Positions 1-7,017 of a stretch of DNA of 17,506 nt are shown piece after piece. The DNA is from Abditibacteriota bacterium. Its GTDB lineage: Bacteria > Armatimonadota > UBA5829. Made by a program: the position numbers and the translations under genes. The stretch is from positions 1-17,506 of the forward strand of contig JAGDAG010000141.1 in NCBI GenBank assembly GCA_017959625.1, given 5' to 3'. The notes under the pieces are model-generated. The model worked only from the letters and a program-made list of their open reading frames with translations. It searched no databases and was not told the DNA's origin. Numbering within the stretch: the first letter of the stretch is position 1; every line of letters begins with the position of its first letter.

Positions 1-70
1 CTTCGGCCAGGAGGAGACCATAAAACGGATATTTGCGGGAGAGAATTCCCGCAGAGGAGACGGAAAATGA
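1..70 (+). CDS. C-terminal tail of an unidentified upstream gene (partial)
   Basis: The frame beginning at base 2 is open to a TGA at 68-70 and would encode a 22-residue tail starting FGQEETIKRIF. The TGA overlaps the ATG of the next gene in an ATGA arrangement, the usual form of translational coupling, and that coupling is the main reason to believe this frame. Frame 3 closes early. Frame 1 also stays open but runs into the next gene out of phase. Nothing in the tail identifies a family. A small inverted repeat at 34-53 sits inside it. Confidence 0.45.
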   Translation, partial: FGQEETIKRIFAGENSRRGDGK

Positions 71-864
71 AAAACGAAAACAACGCCCGGGGCCTGGAAA
101 GCGTGTGCGCCGCTCTGGCGGAGATATGCGGGGCGCCGGCCCCCGCCTGCGCCGCGCCGCCGGCCGGGGAGCTCCTTGCTTTTGCGGCAAACAGGAGGGC
201 GGACCGCCTGTTTATGTATGACCCGGACGCCCTGGGGGAATGGATAACGGACAAATATCCCTTTTTGTTTCCCGAAGCTTTCGAGTGCCCTTTCTCCCTG
301 CCTCTTGCCTGCGTCATGCCCAGCGTGACCCCGGTGTGCTTCGCCACCCTTTATACGGGCGCTCTGCCGGAAAAGCACGGCATAAGGAGATACGAAAAGC
401 CGGTGGTGAAAACAGAGTCGCTTTTTGACGCCTTTATAAAGGCGGGGAAACGCTGCGCCATAGTTGCGGAGACCGACTGCTCCATGAGCAGGCTGTGGCT
501 GGAAAGGGATATGGACTACTATATATACGACGATATCGCCCGCGTGAACGCAAAGGCCTTTGAGCTTATCGCGGAGGACAGGCACGACTTTATAGCCGTA
601 TATAACGGCAATTACGACTCCGCGATGCATAAAAACGGCCCCGAAAGCGCCGCCGCTTTGGCGGAGGCCCGGGCAAACAGCCTGGCCTTCGGGGAAATGC
701 GGGAGCTTATCAAAAGCCTGTGGAAGGGCCACGGCACCCTTTTGGGCTTTGCCATGGACCACGGCTGCCATGAGATAGACGGAGGCTGCGGCTCCCACGG
801 CCTTGATATGCCCGAGGATATAAACATAGTCCACCGCTACGACTTTATAGAAAAGACGGAATAA
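67..864 (+). CDS. Alkaline phosphatase superfamily phosphodiesterase / nucleotide pyrophosphatase-like protein
   Basis: This 265-residue cytoplasmic protein has no signal peptide. It carries the metal-site pattern of type I phosphodiesterase/nucleotide pyrophosphatases. There is an early acidic site (D52 or D54 in FMYDPDALG), a nucleophile-like T88 in PSVTPVCFATLYTG followed by the family-typical PEKHGI, then D184 and H188 (YDSAMHKNG), D231-H232 (MDHG) and H244 (GSHG). The full two-metal set therefore seems present, although the protein is short for the family, which usually exceeds 300 residues. The family hydrolyses phosphate mono- or diesters, and the substrate here is unknown. The ATG has a GAGGAGA site 7 bases upstream, inside the tail of the preceding gene. 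A strong terminator follows directly. Phosphoglycerate-mutase-like or sulfatase relatives are less likely because the motif around T88 is of the phosphodiesterase type. Confidence 0.75.
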   Translation: MKNENNARGLESVCAALAEICGAPAPACAAPPAGELLAFAANRRADRLFMYDPDALGEWITDKYPFLFPEAFECPFSLPLACVMPSVTPVCFATLYTGALPEKHGIRRYEKPVVKTESLFDAFIKAGKRCAIVAETDCSMSRLWLERDMDYYIYDDIARVNAKAFELIAEDRHDFIAVYNGNYDSAMHKNGPESAAALAEARANSLAFGEMRELIKSLWKGHGTLLGFAMDHGCHEIDGGCGSHGLDMPEDINIVHRYDFIEKTE

Positions 865-870
865 AAAGAG

Positions 871-890
871 GGGGCGCTTTTATGCGCCCC
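871..890. terminator. Bidirectional rho-independent terminator
   Basis: GGGGCGC (871-877) and GCGCCCC (884-890) form a perfect 7-bp GC-rich stem with a 6-base loop. On the + strand it is followed by a T-rich run (894-900) and closes the phosphodiesterase gene. On the - strand it is followed by CTCTTTTTATTC and closes the glycosidase gene that ends at 894. It lies between two converging genes only 29 bases apart, so one hairpin serves both. Confidence 0.85.
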
Positions 891-893
891 GCG

Positions 894-2204
894 TTATTTT
901 TGTATCCGCGCCACCTGTTCGTTGTAGTCCCTCACTATGCCGAAGGCCGCCCCCAGCTGCGGCATTATCACGGGATGGGGCTTCGGGCGGACCTTGGGGT
1001 CCAGCAGCGCCGAGAAGTTTTCTATATCGGGCATCTCGTCGGTCCCTTCCAGGGTGAAGGCAAAATGCGAATGGGTGTAATCCAGGCCGTAGAGCCTGTA
1101 TTTCACGCATATATCCGAAAGGGCCAGGGGCCTGTTTGCGCAATTGAAATATCCCGCGTTCTCCCCCCACATGACGGCGTCCTTATGCCCGTGGGAATCC
1201 AGATATCCCCGCAGGCGTTTCACCTCGTTTTCGTTTTCGCAGCCGGTATACTGCAGGCAGGCTCCCTGCCGCAGGGCTTCCTCCATGACCCACATGGAAT
1301 CGCACATCATTTTGATGATCCAGTGCCCTTCGCCGGTCTCCACGGCTTCCTTCCACAGTTCGTCGGAATATGCGGTGCCGGGGATATATACCAGCACGCG
1401 TTTGCCCTTGGCCGCCCGGAAAGCGTCCTTTATCTGCCAGCGCACGAATTCTCTCTTCACGTCCCGGTACCAGGTCAGGTAGTCCTCCCAGTAGGAGCCG
1501 GGCTTTTCGCTGCTTTTCAAAAGGGGCATGGCGTCAAAGCTCTCAAACCCGGTTCCCCAGGCGGCGTTGGCTTTGGCTATGGCCTTATACTTCTTTTTCA
1601 TGGCGGCCCGCCACGCCGCCTGCCCGTTTGCGTCATAGTTCCAGAAACGCGGGATATCGTAGCCCGCCCCCATGGTCCAGGGGTGGGGATATATGGGTTC
1701 CCCCGCCGGGCCGAAGCTGGGGATCACGTATTCCACGTCGTCCCACACCCCCGCTTCTTTGAAAAGGGAGATTATCTTATCGGTTTTCTCCATGATCAGC
1801 TTTTTGAGCCCCGGATAGCAGTAGCTCATGGTGTTGAAGCTGCATATGCCGTTTTCGTCCGCAACAAGGCATTCGGGATGCTCCTTTATATACCAGGGGG
1901 CGGGAGCCATCATCACTCCCAGTATAAGCTTTATCTTAAAGCCGTATTTCCGGGCAAGGCGTATATAATTGATCTGCCTTGAAGCGTCCCAGACTCCCTT
2001 TTCCGGCTCCAGCACCCGCCAGTCCGCTTCTATGCGCAGCATATCCACGTTGTTTTCTTTATACACCCGAAAGCGTTCTTCGGTTTTGGAAAGGTCCCCC
2101 AGCACCCATATCTGAGGCTCCGTCATACAGGCGTGGCAGTCCGCCGCCCGCAGGGCCGCCGGCGCCAGCAGGGCGAAAACGAATATAAAGCAGAGTATCT
2201 TCAT
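894..2204 (-). CDS. Secreted GH14/GH42-type (beta/alpha)8 glycoside hydrolase
   Basis: This is a 436-residue protein with a clear signal peptide (residues 1-20, cleavage near LRAADC). The body looks like a TIM-barrel glycosidase. An early strand reads NVDMLRIEADWRVLEPEKG (about 52-70), the form seen in GH42 and GH14. FGPAGEPIYP (164-173, Glu169) matches the GPAGELRYP acid motif of beta-amylases. YTGCENENE (319-327, Glu323) and WGENAGY (346-352) match in order the FTCLEM base motif and the VAGENAL segment of GH14. It probably hydrolyses an alpha-glucan or related glycan outside the cytoplasm, and the exact substrate is open. The ATG has AAGGAG 5 bases upstream. It lies downstream of the long operon on the same strand, separated by an oppositely oriented tRNA gene, and may be read from its own weak promoter or by read-through. 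GH42 beta-galactosidase is the main alternative. Confidence 0.75.
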   Translation of the reverse strand: MKILCFIFVFALLAPAALRAADCHACMTEPQIWVLGDLSKTEERFRVYKENNVDMLRIEADWRVLEPEKGVWDASRQINYIRLARKYGFKIKLILGVMMAPAPWYIKEHPECLVADENGICSFNTMSYCYPGLKKLIMEKTDKIISLFKEAGVWDDVEYVIPSFGPAGEPIYPHPWTMGAGYDIPRFWNYDANGQAAWRAAMKKKYKAIAKANAAWGTGFESFDAMPLLKSSEKPGSYWEDYLTWYRDVKREFVRWQIKDAFRAAKGKRVLVYIPGTAYSDELWKEAVETGEGHWIIKMMCDSMWVMEEALRQGACLQYTGCENENEVKRLRGYLDSHGHKDAVMWGENAGYFNCANRPLALSDICVKYRLYGLDYTHSHFAFTLEGTDEMPDIENFSALLDPKVRPKPHPVIMPQLGAAFGIVRDYNEQVARIQK

Positions 2205-2216
2205 AGCGTCTCCTTC

Positions 2217-2246
2217 GCGGCCCGGATTTTCCGAAAACCGGGCCGC
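2217..2246 (-). promoter_or_regulatory. Strong hairpin abutting the ribosome site of the GH14-like gene
   Basis: GCGGCCCGG (2217-2225) pairs perfectly with CCGGGCCGC (2238-2246). Inside, TTTT (2227-2230) pairs with AAAA (2234-2237) around a CCG loop, leaving one bulged A. In the - strand transcript its base stops one nucleotide before the AAGGAG at 2215-2210. Neither strand has a T-run after it, so it is not an ordinary terminator. It could protect the mRNA 5' end or tune translation of the glycosidase. Confidence 0.6.
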
Positions 2247-2248
2247 AT

Positions 2249-2254
2249 ATTGTA
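2249..2254 (-). promoter_or_regulatory. Possible -10 box for the GH14-like gene
   Basis: On the - strand TACAAT (2254-2249) resembles a -10 hexamer. Only a weak -35 (TATAAC) lies 16 bases further upstream. Transcription would begin near 2242, inside the hairpin. The hexamer overlaps the -35 of the tRNA promoter on the other strand, so the two could not be used at the same time. Confidence 0.35.
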
Positions 2255-2278
2255 TTCATATCGGATTTGTGTTATAAT
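2250..2278 (+). promoter_or_regulatory. Promoter of the tRNA-Arg gene
   Basis: TTGTAT (2250-2255) and a perfect TATAAT (2273-2278) are separated by 17 bases, the optimum for a housekeeping sigma factor. A start near 2285 leaves about 13 bases of leader before the mature tRNA. Confidence 0.7.
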
Positions 2279-2297
2279 AATATTGCCGCACAGGCGC

Positions 2298-2373
<76 letters not shown>

Positions 2374-2380
2374 TTTTTTT
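2374..2380 (+). terminator. T-run after tRNA-Arg
   Basis: Seven T residues directly follow the encoded CCA. The only hairpin before them is the tRNA itself, so termination would rely on the T-run with the folded tRNA. The run overlaps the stop codon (2379-2381) of the DUF4838 gene on the other strand. Confidence 0.4.
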
Positions 2381-4694
2381 ATTTCCCGTAAACCATATAC
2401 ACCTTGTCCACCCATATCCCGCCTTTTACGGCGCCGTTGCACTGGGGCGCAAATATCAGCTTCACGTCCCGGGCGTCCCACAGCTTCATTTCACCGCAGT
2501 CTATAAGGGCGTATTTGTCCCGGGAGAGCTGCTCCGCGGGCATTCTGTAGGTATGGCCGGTGCCGGGATACAGATCCAGCAGGTGCACCATACAGGCCAG
2601 GTCGCCGGGCCGCGTCTCCCCTCCCGCCCTGGCGGAAACGAAGAGCCGGGCCGTTTTATAGCCGGCTTCGTATGCCTTTCGCAGGGTCCGGGTGATCTTG
2701 CGCGTCAGCCCCCATTCAAAGGTGTGGGTGTACAAAACTCCCGCTCTGCCCTCCTCCGAGAGGGGATCGGGCTTCAGGTCCCCGGCCATGCCGGGAAGGT
2801 TTATGTCCAGGTCTTCTGCGGGGATACAGAAATACTCCTCCGGCTCCAGCCCCTTCAGGGCCTCCGGCAGTACCCGGGGGCTCAGGTGCCGCCCTTCCCA
2901 AGCGGAATCGTCTCCCCGGTATTCCCAGCCTTCGTTGTGATACGTGTTGCCGGTCTTCTTCTGGAACGCCAGGAAATACTTCTCGAACCTTCGGGTATCC
3001 GAAAACAGCGAATTGTCGCAGTTTGCCCATTCCCGCTGCTCGTCGTCGTAAAGCTTGACCATGGAATACTGGAAACACAGGGCTTCCTCCAGCACCCTTT
3101 CCCGCAGGAGGGGGTCTCCGCCCACGGCGGAGAGGGCCTTGCAGAACAGCCCCATGCCCTCGTTGAAGTTGTCTTTGGTAAGCCAGGGGCAGCGCCAGAA
3201 TTTATATACCAGGGGATACGGAGAATTCTTTTGCCACTCCGCGTCCTTGCGCAGGAACTCATAGAGATAAGGCCACGCGTCTCCGTAATAGCCCCGCAGG
3301 AAATCCTTCATGAGGGCGTCGTCGTCCGCTTCGGGGTCCCACATGAGCTCCGCCGCCATATACCCTTTCAGCAGGTTGAAGGCGCAGCCGTTGTTGTAGG
3401 CGTCTCCCTGTTCGAACACGGCCACGGCGCCGTTGTCCCGGAAGGTCTGAAGGTCCGGCTTCAGGCAGAAAAACACGGGGTGTATATAGTAAAAGAAGTC
3501 AAAGTTCACCGTGTAATTCCAGATCATCAGGCGGTCCGTAAGCCTGCTCCACCTGCCGATGGCCGATAGGAAGTTCAGGTTCTCCGCCACCCTTTCGGGA
3601 TAAGGGCATGCGGCAGAATCCCTGAGGGGGGTGCCGAAATCGTTGTTGATGTTGCAGAGCCGTATCAGGACGTTGTCCTCCGGCTTTATCCCCTCGGGGG
3701 CGTCCACGGAATACTGATAGGCAAAGGTCTCCACCAGCACGCCGGGGAACTCTTTTTTGACGGCCCGGGCCACCCGGTTCACCGCCCGGAGGATGAGCCC
3801 CGACTGGGCCCCGTATTCTTTGGCCAGGGCCTCGCATTTTTCGCAGCGGCAGTAGTTCTCGTTGTCGTTCTGGGACACGCTTATCATGCGGGGGTCCTTA
3901 TGCCTTCTCAGCTCCTCCAGCACCTTTTGGGCCAGCATTTCCACGCATTCGTCGTTGGAGAGGCACAGCTGGGTCACACCGGAGACCCGTTTGCCGTCTA
4001 TCTCCGAAAACCACTCCGGGTGCTCCCCGAAATACTCCCCGTCCGGCAGGTATCTGCCGAAGGTATGGCCGTCTCCGATGAGCTCCCAGCAGTCCCCCCA
4101 GTCGGGCACTATGGGAAAGGTGCCCTGGTTGGTGCGGCCGTTGAGCTTGTGCTTTACCTTGAACCTTTCGTCCCGCATATACGGCCGGAAAAAGTTCTCC
4201 CTGATATAGAAGGGAGGCACGTAGGTCCTGTCTGTGTCCGCAGCGATATCCTTCGTCTCCGGAACGATCTCGTACCCCGGGGTCAGGAATCGGACCCCCA
4301 GCTCCTTCTCCAGAAAGTCATACACGGCGTAAAGGGTGCCGGCGGGCCTGTCCCCCGCCAGGATCAGGGAATCCGGGCCGCTTTTTATCAGGATGCCGTC
4401 CCGCGTCAGGGAGTCCCAGTCAAAATCCGGGACCAGCCTTTTGGTCTCTTCCGTCTGCCCCACAAAGACGCTGCCGAGCCCTTCCGAGGGCTCCGCCGCT
4501 ATCTCGAGCCGGGCTCCCGAGATCTTTTCCAGATAGTATTGCAGCTCCAGGGCCGCGTTCTTCTCCGGCTCCGTGGCGTCCGGACCCACGACTATGGCCG
4601 CCGCCGGCCTGCCGTCCTTCACCAGGACGCAGCCGGAACAGGGGGCCGCCAGAAGGGCAAAGGCAAGCAAAACGTATATCGGGGTCTTTTTCAT
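2379..4694 (-). CDS. Secreted DUF4838 protein, copy 3 in transcription order
   Basis: This 771-residue protein is the last gene of the operon. It has a signal peptide ending at APCSGC; Cys22 could carry lipid, but the lipobox is imperfect. Residues about 23-165 form the GH67-N-like domain common in DUF4838 and alpha-glucuronidase-type proteins (NAALELQYYLEKISGARLEI). The DUF4838 core follows: GHTF (209-212), HPEWF (225-229), QLCLSN (242-247), QNDNENYCRCEKC (275-287) with Cys282/284/287, FAYQYS and WDPEADDDALMKDFLRGYYG (452-471). The C-terminal 150 residues look like a beta-rich, possibly carbohydrate-binding domain ending WVDKVYM. The biochemical role of DUF4838 is not established. A reading from TTG at 4712 is possible, but ATG 4694 gives the proper signal peptide and sits 7 bases after the previous stop. 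No terminator follows; the next feature is the opposed tRNA. Confidence 0.85.
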   Translation of the reverse strand: MKKTPIYVLLAFALLAAPCSGCVLVKDGRPAAAIVVGPDATEPEKNAALELQYYLEKISGARLEIAAEPSEGLGSVFVGQTEETKRLVPDFDWDSLTRDGILIKSGPDSLILAGDRPAGTLYAVYDFLEKELGVRFLTPGYEIVPETKDIAADTDRTYVPPFYIRENFFRPYMRDERFKVKHKLNGRTNQGTFPIVPDWGDCWELIGDGHTFGRYLPDGEYFGEHPEWFSEIDGKRVSGVTQLCLSNDECVEMLAQKVLEELRRHKDPRMISVSQNDNENYCRCEKCEALAKEYGAQSGLILRAVNRVARAVKKEFPGVLVETFAYQYSVDAPEGIKPEDNVLIRLCNINNDFGTPLRDSAACPYPERVAENLNFLSAIGRWSRLTDRLMIWNYTVNFDFFYYIHPVFFCLKPDLQTFRDNGAVAVFEQGDAYNNGCAFNLLKGYMAAELMWDPEADDDALMKDFLRGYYGDAWPYLYEFLRKDAEWQKNSPYPLVYKFWRCPWLTKDNFNEGMGLFCKALSAVGGDPLLRERVLEEALCFQYSMVKLYDDEQREWANCDNSLFSDTRRFEKYFLAFQKKTGNTYHNEGWEYRGDDSAWEGRHLSPRVLPEALKGLEPEEYFCIPAEDLDINLPGMAGDLKPDPLSEEGRAGVLYTHTFEWGLTRKITRTLRKAYEAGYKTARLFVSARAGGETRPGDLACMVHLLDLYPGTGHTYRMPAEQLSRDKYALIDCGEMKLWDARDVKLIFAPQCNGAVKGGIWVDKVYMVYGK

Positions 4695-4701
4695 TATGCT
4701 C

Positions 4702-7017
4702 TCACTTTTCAAAAATCATATACACCTTGTCCACCCATACTCCTCCCTTTACCGCCCCGTTGTTGAAGGGCAGTATGCACAAATGGACGTCGGCGCATTC
4801 CCACAGGGGCGCCTCTCCGCAGTCTATCACAGTATATTTGTCCCCGGCAAGCTCCGAGGCCATGATGCCTTTGGAAAACACGCCTCCCCGCTGAAAATCG
4901 TAGAAGTGCACGTCGCAGGCCTTCAGGCCGTCGTCCTTTTCGCCCTCCGCCCGGGCGGAGACGTATATATGCATCTTTTTGAAGCCGGCCTTCAGGGCCC
5001 TGTTCAGAACGGGAGCCACCTTCTTTTGCAGGCCCCATTCCGCCGTGTCGGTGTACTGCACCCCCGCAAAGCCTTCTTGGGAAAGGGGATCCTCCTTCAC
5101 GTCGCTGGCGACTCCCCGGATATAACAGACAAAGTCGCTCCCGGGCATACAGAAATACTCCTCCGGCGCCAGGCCCCGGAGGGCTTCGGGCAGGGCCTTT
5201 ACTTCGGCGTATCCGCTTTCCCGGGCGGCGTCCCTGCCCTCGTAAAGCCCGCCCTCGCGGCTGTAGCGGTTGCCGGTCTCGTTCACGAATTTATATAATT
5301 CGGCCTCGAATTCCCCCACGTCCCTGTACGTCACCCAGGGATTTTCGGACCACTCCCGCCGGGCGTCATCGGACAGGCGGGTGAGGGCGTACTCGAAATA
5401 CATGGCTTCCCCCATCACCCTTTTCTCAAGGGCCGCGTCCCCCTTTACGGCGTCCCGGGCCAGGCGGAAAAGGGCCATGCACCCGGCAAAGGACTCCTTG
5501 TCCAGCCAGTGGGGAGAGCCGGTGTAACAGCCCAGAGGGAAGGGGGACTTCCGTTCCAGGGCCTCGTTTCTGCGGATGATCTCATAGAGATAAGGGGCGG
5601 CGGCGCCGTAATAGCCGGAGAGGAATTCCTTCATGAGGGCGTCGTCGTCCAGCTCCGGATCCCACATGAGCTTTGCCGCCATATAGGCCTTCAGCAGGAT
5701 AAAGGCGCAGTCGGTATTGAAGGCGTCCCCCTGCTCGAACACAGCCTTAGCCCCCTTGTCCCGGAAGGTCATGAGATCGGGCTTCAGGCAGAAAAAGTTG
5801 GGGTGCATCAGATAGGAGGCGGTGAAGTTCACCGTATAGTTCCAGATGAAAAGGCGGTCCGTCAGGCGCCTCCAGCCCTCAAGGGAACGGAGGTAGTCCA
5901 GGTTCACCGCCACTCTTTTGGGATATACGGAGGAGGCGCTGTCCCTTAAAGGTGTGCCGAAATCGTTGCGGATGTTGCACAGCCTGATGATCACGTTTTT
6001 CTCCGGTTTTATGCCTCTGGGAGGGGCCACGGAATAGTCGTAGGCGAAGGTCTCTACCAGCACGTCCGGGAACTCCTTCGCCACCGCCTTTGCCACCTTG
6101 TTCACGGCGTGGAGTATCACTCCCGACTGGGACCGGTATTTTTTGGCCAGGGCCGTACAGTTTTTGCAGCGGCAGTAGAGTTCGTTGTCGTTCTGGGACA
6201 CGCTTATCATGCGGGCGTCCGGCCGGCTCCTCAGAGTCTCCAGCACCCTGTCCGTCAGGGCCTGTACGCATTCGTCGTTGGACAGGCACAGCTGGGCGTA
6301 GGCCGAGACACGCTTGCCCTCAAACTCCGTAAACCATTCCGGGTGGTCCCCGTAGTATTCGGAGGGAGGCAGGAACTGCGCGAAGGTGTGGCCGCTGCCC
6401 ACAAGCTCCCAGCAGCCGCCCCATTCGGGGCTTATGGCGCTGGTGGAAAGATTGGTGCGGCCGTTGAGCTTATGCTTCGCCTTGAAGCGTTCGTCATGCA
6501 TGAACTCCCGGAAAAAATCCTCCCGCAGAAAGAAGGGGGGCCGGTAGGTCTTTTGAAGCCCGGCCTCTATATCCGCCTTTCGGGGGATGTATTCGTCTTG
6601 CGGGGTGAAAAACCGGACCCCCAGGGCTTCCTCCAGAAAGTCGTAAACGGCGTAAAGGGCGCCGGCGGGCCTGTCCCCCGCCAGGATCAGGGAATCCGCA
6701 GAGCTTTTTATCAGGATGCCGTCCCGCTTCAGGGAGCCCCAGTCAAAATCCGGGATCTGCTTTTTGGTCTCTTCCGTCTGCCCGATAAAAACGCTGCCGA
6801 GCCCTTCCGCGGGCGAAGGCAGTATCTCAAGCCGGGCTCCCGAGATCTTTTCCAGATAGGACTGCAGCTCCAGGGCCGCATTCTTTTCCGGCTCCGTGGC
6901 GCCGGCGCCCAGCACTATGGCCGCCGCCGGCTTTCCGTCCTTCACCAGGACGCAGCCGGAACAGGGGGCGGTCAGCAGGGCAAAGGCAAGCAGAAAATAT
7001 ATCGCGGTCTTCGTCAT
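4702..7017 (-). CDS. Secreted DUF4838 protein, copy 2
   Basis: This 771-residue paralogue has the same plan as its neighbours: a signal peptide almost identical to copy 3 (AFALLTAPCSGC), a GH67-N-like domain, a DUF4838 core with YCRCKNC, HPEWF and QLCLSN, and a C-terminal domain ending WVDKVYM. It differs most from the other two in the region after about residue 470 and in the segment around AKEFPDVLVETFAYDYS. The ATG at 7017-7015 shares one base with the stop of copy 1 (TAATG), so translation is coupled. The family is frequent in glycan-degradation loci of environmental and gut bacteria. A glycan-binding or glycosidase-like function is inferred from the domain context only, since no catalytic pair has been proven. 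Confidence 0.85.
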   Translation of the reverse strand: MTKTAIYFLLAFALLTAPCSGCVLVKDGKPAAAIVLGAGATEPEKNAALELQSYLEKISGARLEILPSPAEGLGSVFIGQTEETKKQIPDFDWGSLKRDGILIKSSADSLILAGDRPAGALYAVYDFLEEALGVRFFTPQDEYIPRKADIEAGLQKTYRPPFFLREDFFREFMHDERFKAKHKLNGRTNLSTSAISPEWGGCWELVGSGHTFAQFLPPSEYYGDHPEWFTEFEGKRVSAYAQLCLSNDECVQALTDRVLETLRSRPDARMISVSQNDNELYCRCKNCTALAKKYRSQSGVILHAVNKVAKAVAKEFPDVLVETFAYDYSVAPPRGIKPEKNVIIRLCNIRNDFGTPLRDSASSVYPKRVAVNLDYLRSLEGWRRLTDRLFIWNYTVNFTASYLMHPNFFCLKPDLMTFRDKGAKAVFEQGDAFNTDCAFILLKAYMAAKLMWDPELDDDALMKEFLSGYYGAAAPYLYEIIRRNEALERKSPFPLGCYTGSPHWLDKESFAGCMALFRLARDAVKGDAALEKRVMGEAMYFEYALTRLSDDARREWSENPWVTYRDVGEFEAELYKFVNETGNRYSREGGLYEGRDAARESGYAEVKALPEALRGLAPEEYFCMPGSDFVCYIRGVASDVKEDPLSQEGFAGVQYTDTAEWGLQKKVAPVLNRALKAGFKKMHIYVSARAEGEKDDGLKACDVHFYDFQRGGVFSKGIMASELAGDKYTVIDCGEAPLWECADVHLCILPFNNGAVKGGVWVDKVYMIFEK

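Noticed and set aside
34..53. Inverted repeat TGCGGGA / TCCCGCA before the phosphodiesterase gene
   Set aside because: It is a 7-bp stem without a T-run, inside a probable coding tail. It could affect the nearby ribosome site, but there is no further support.
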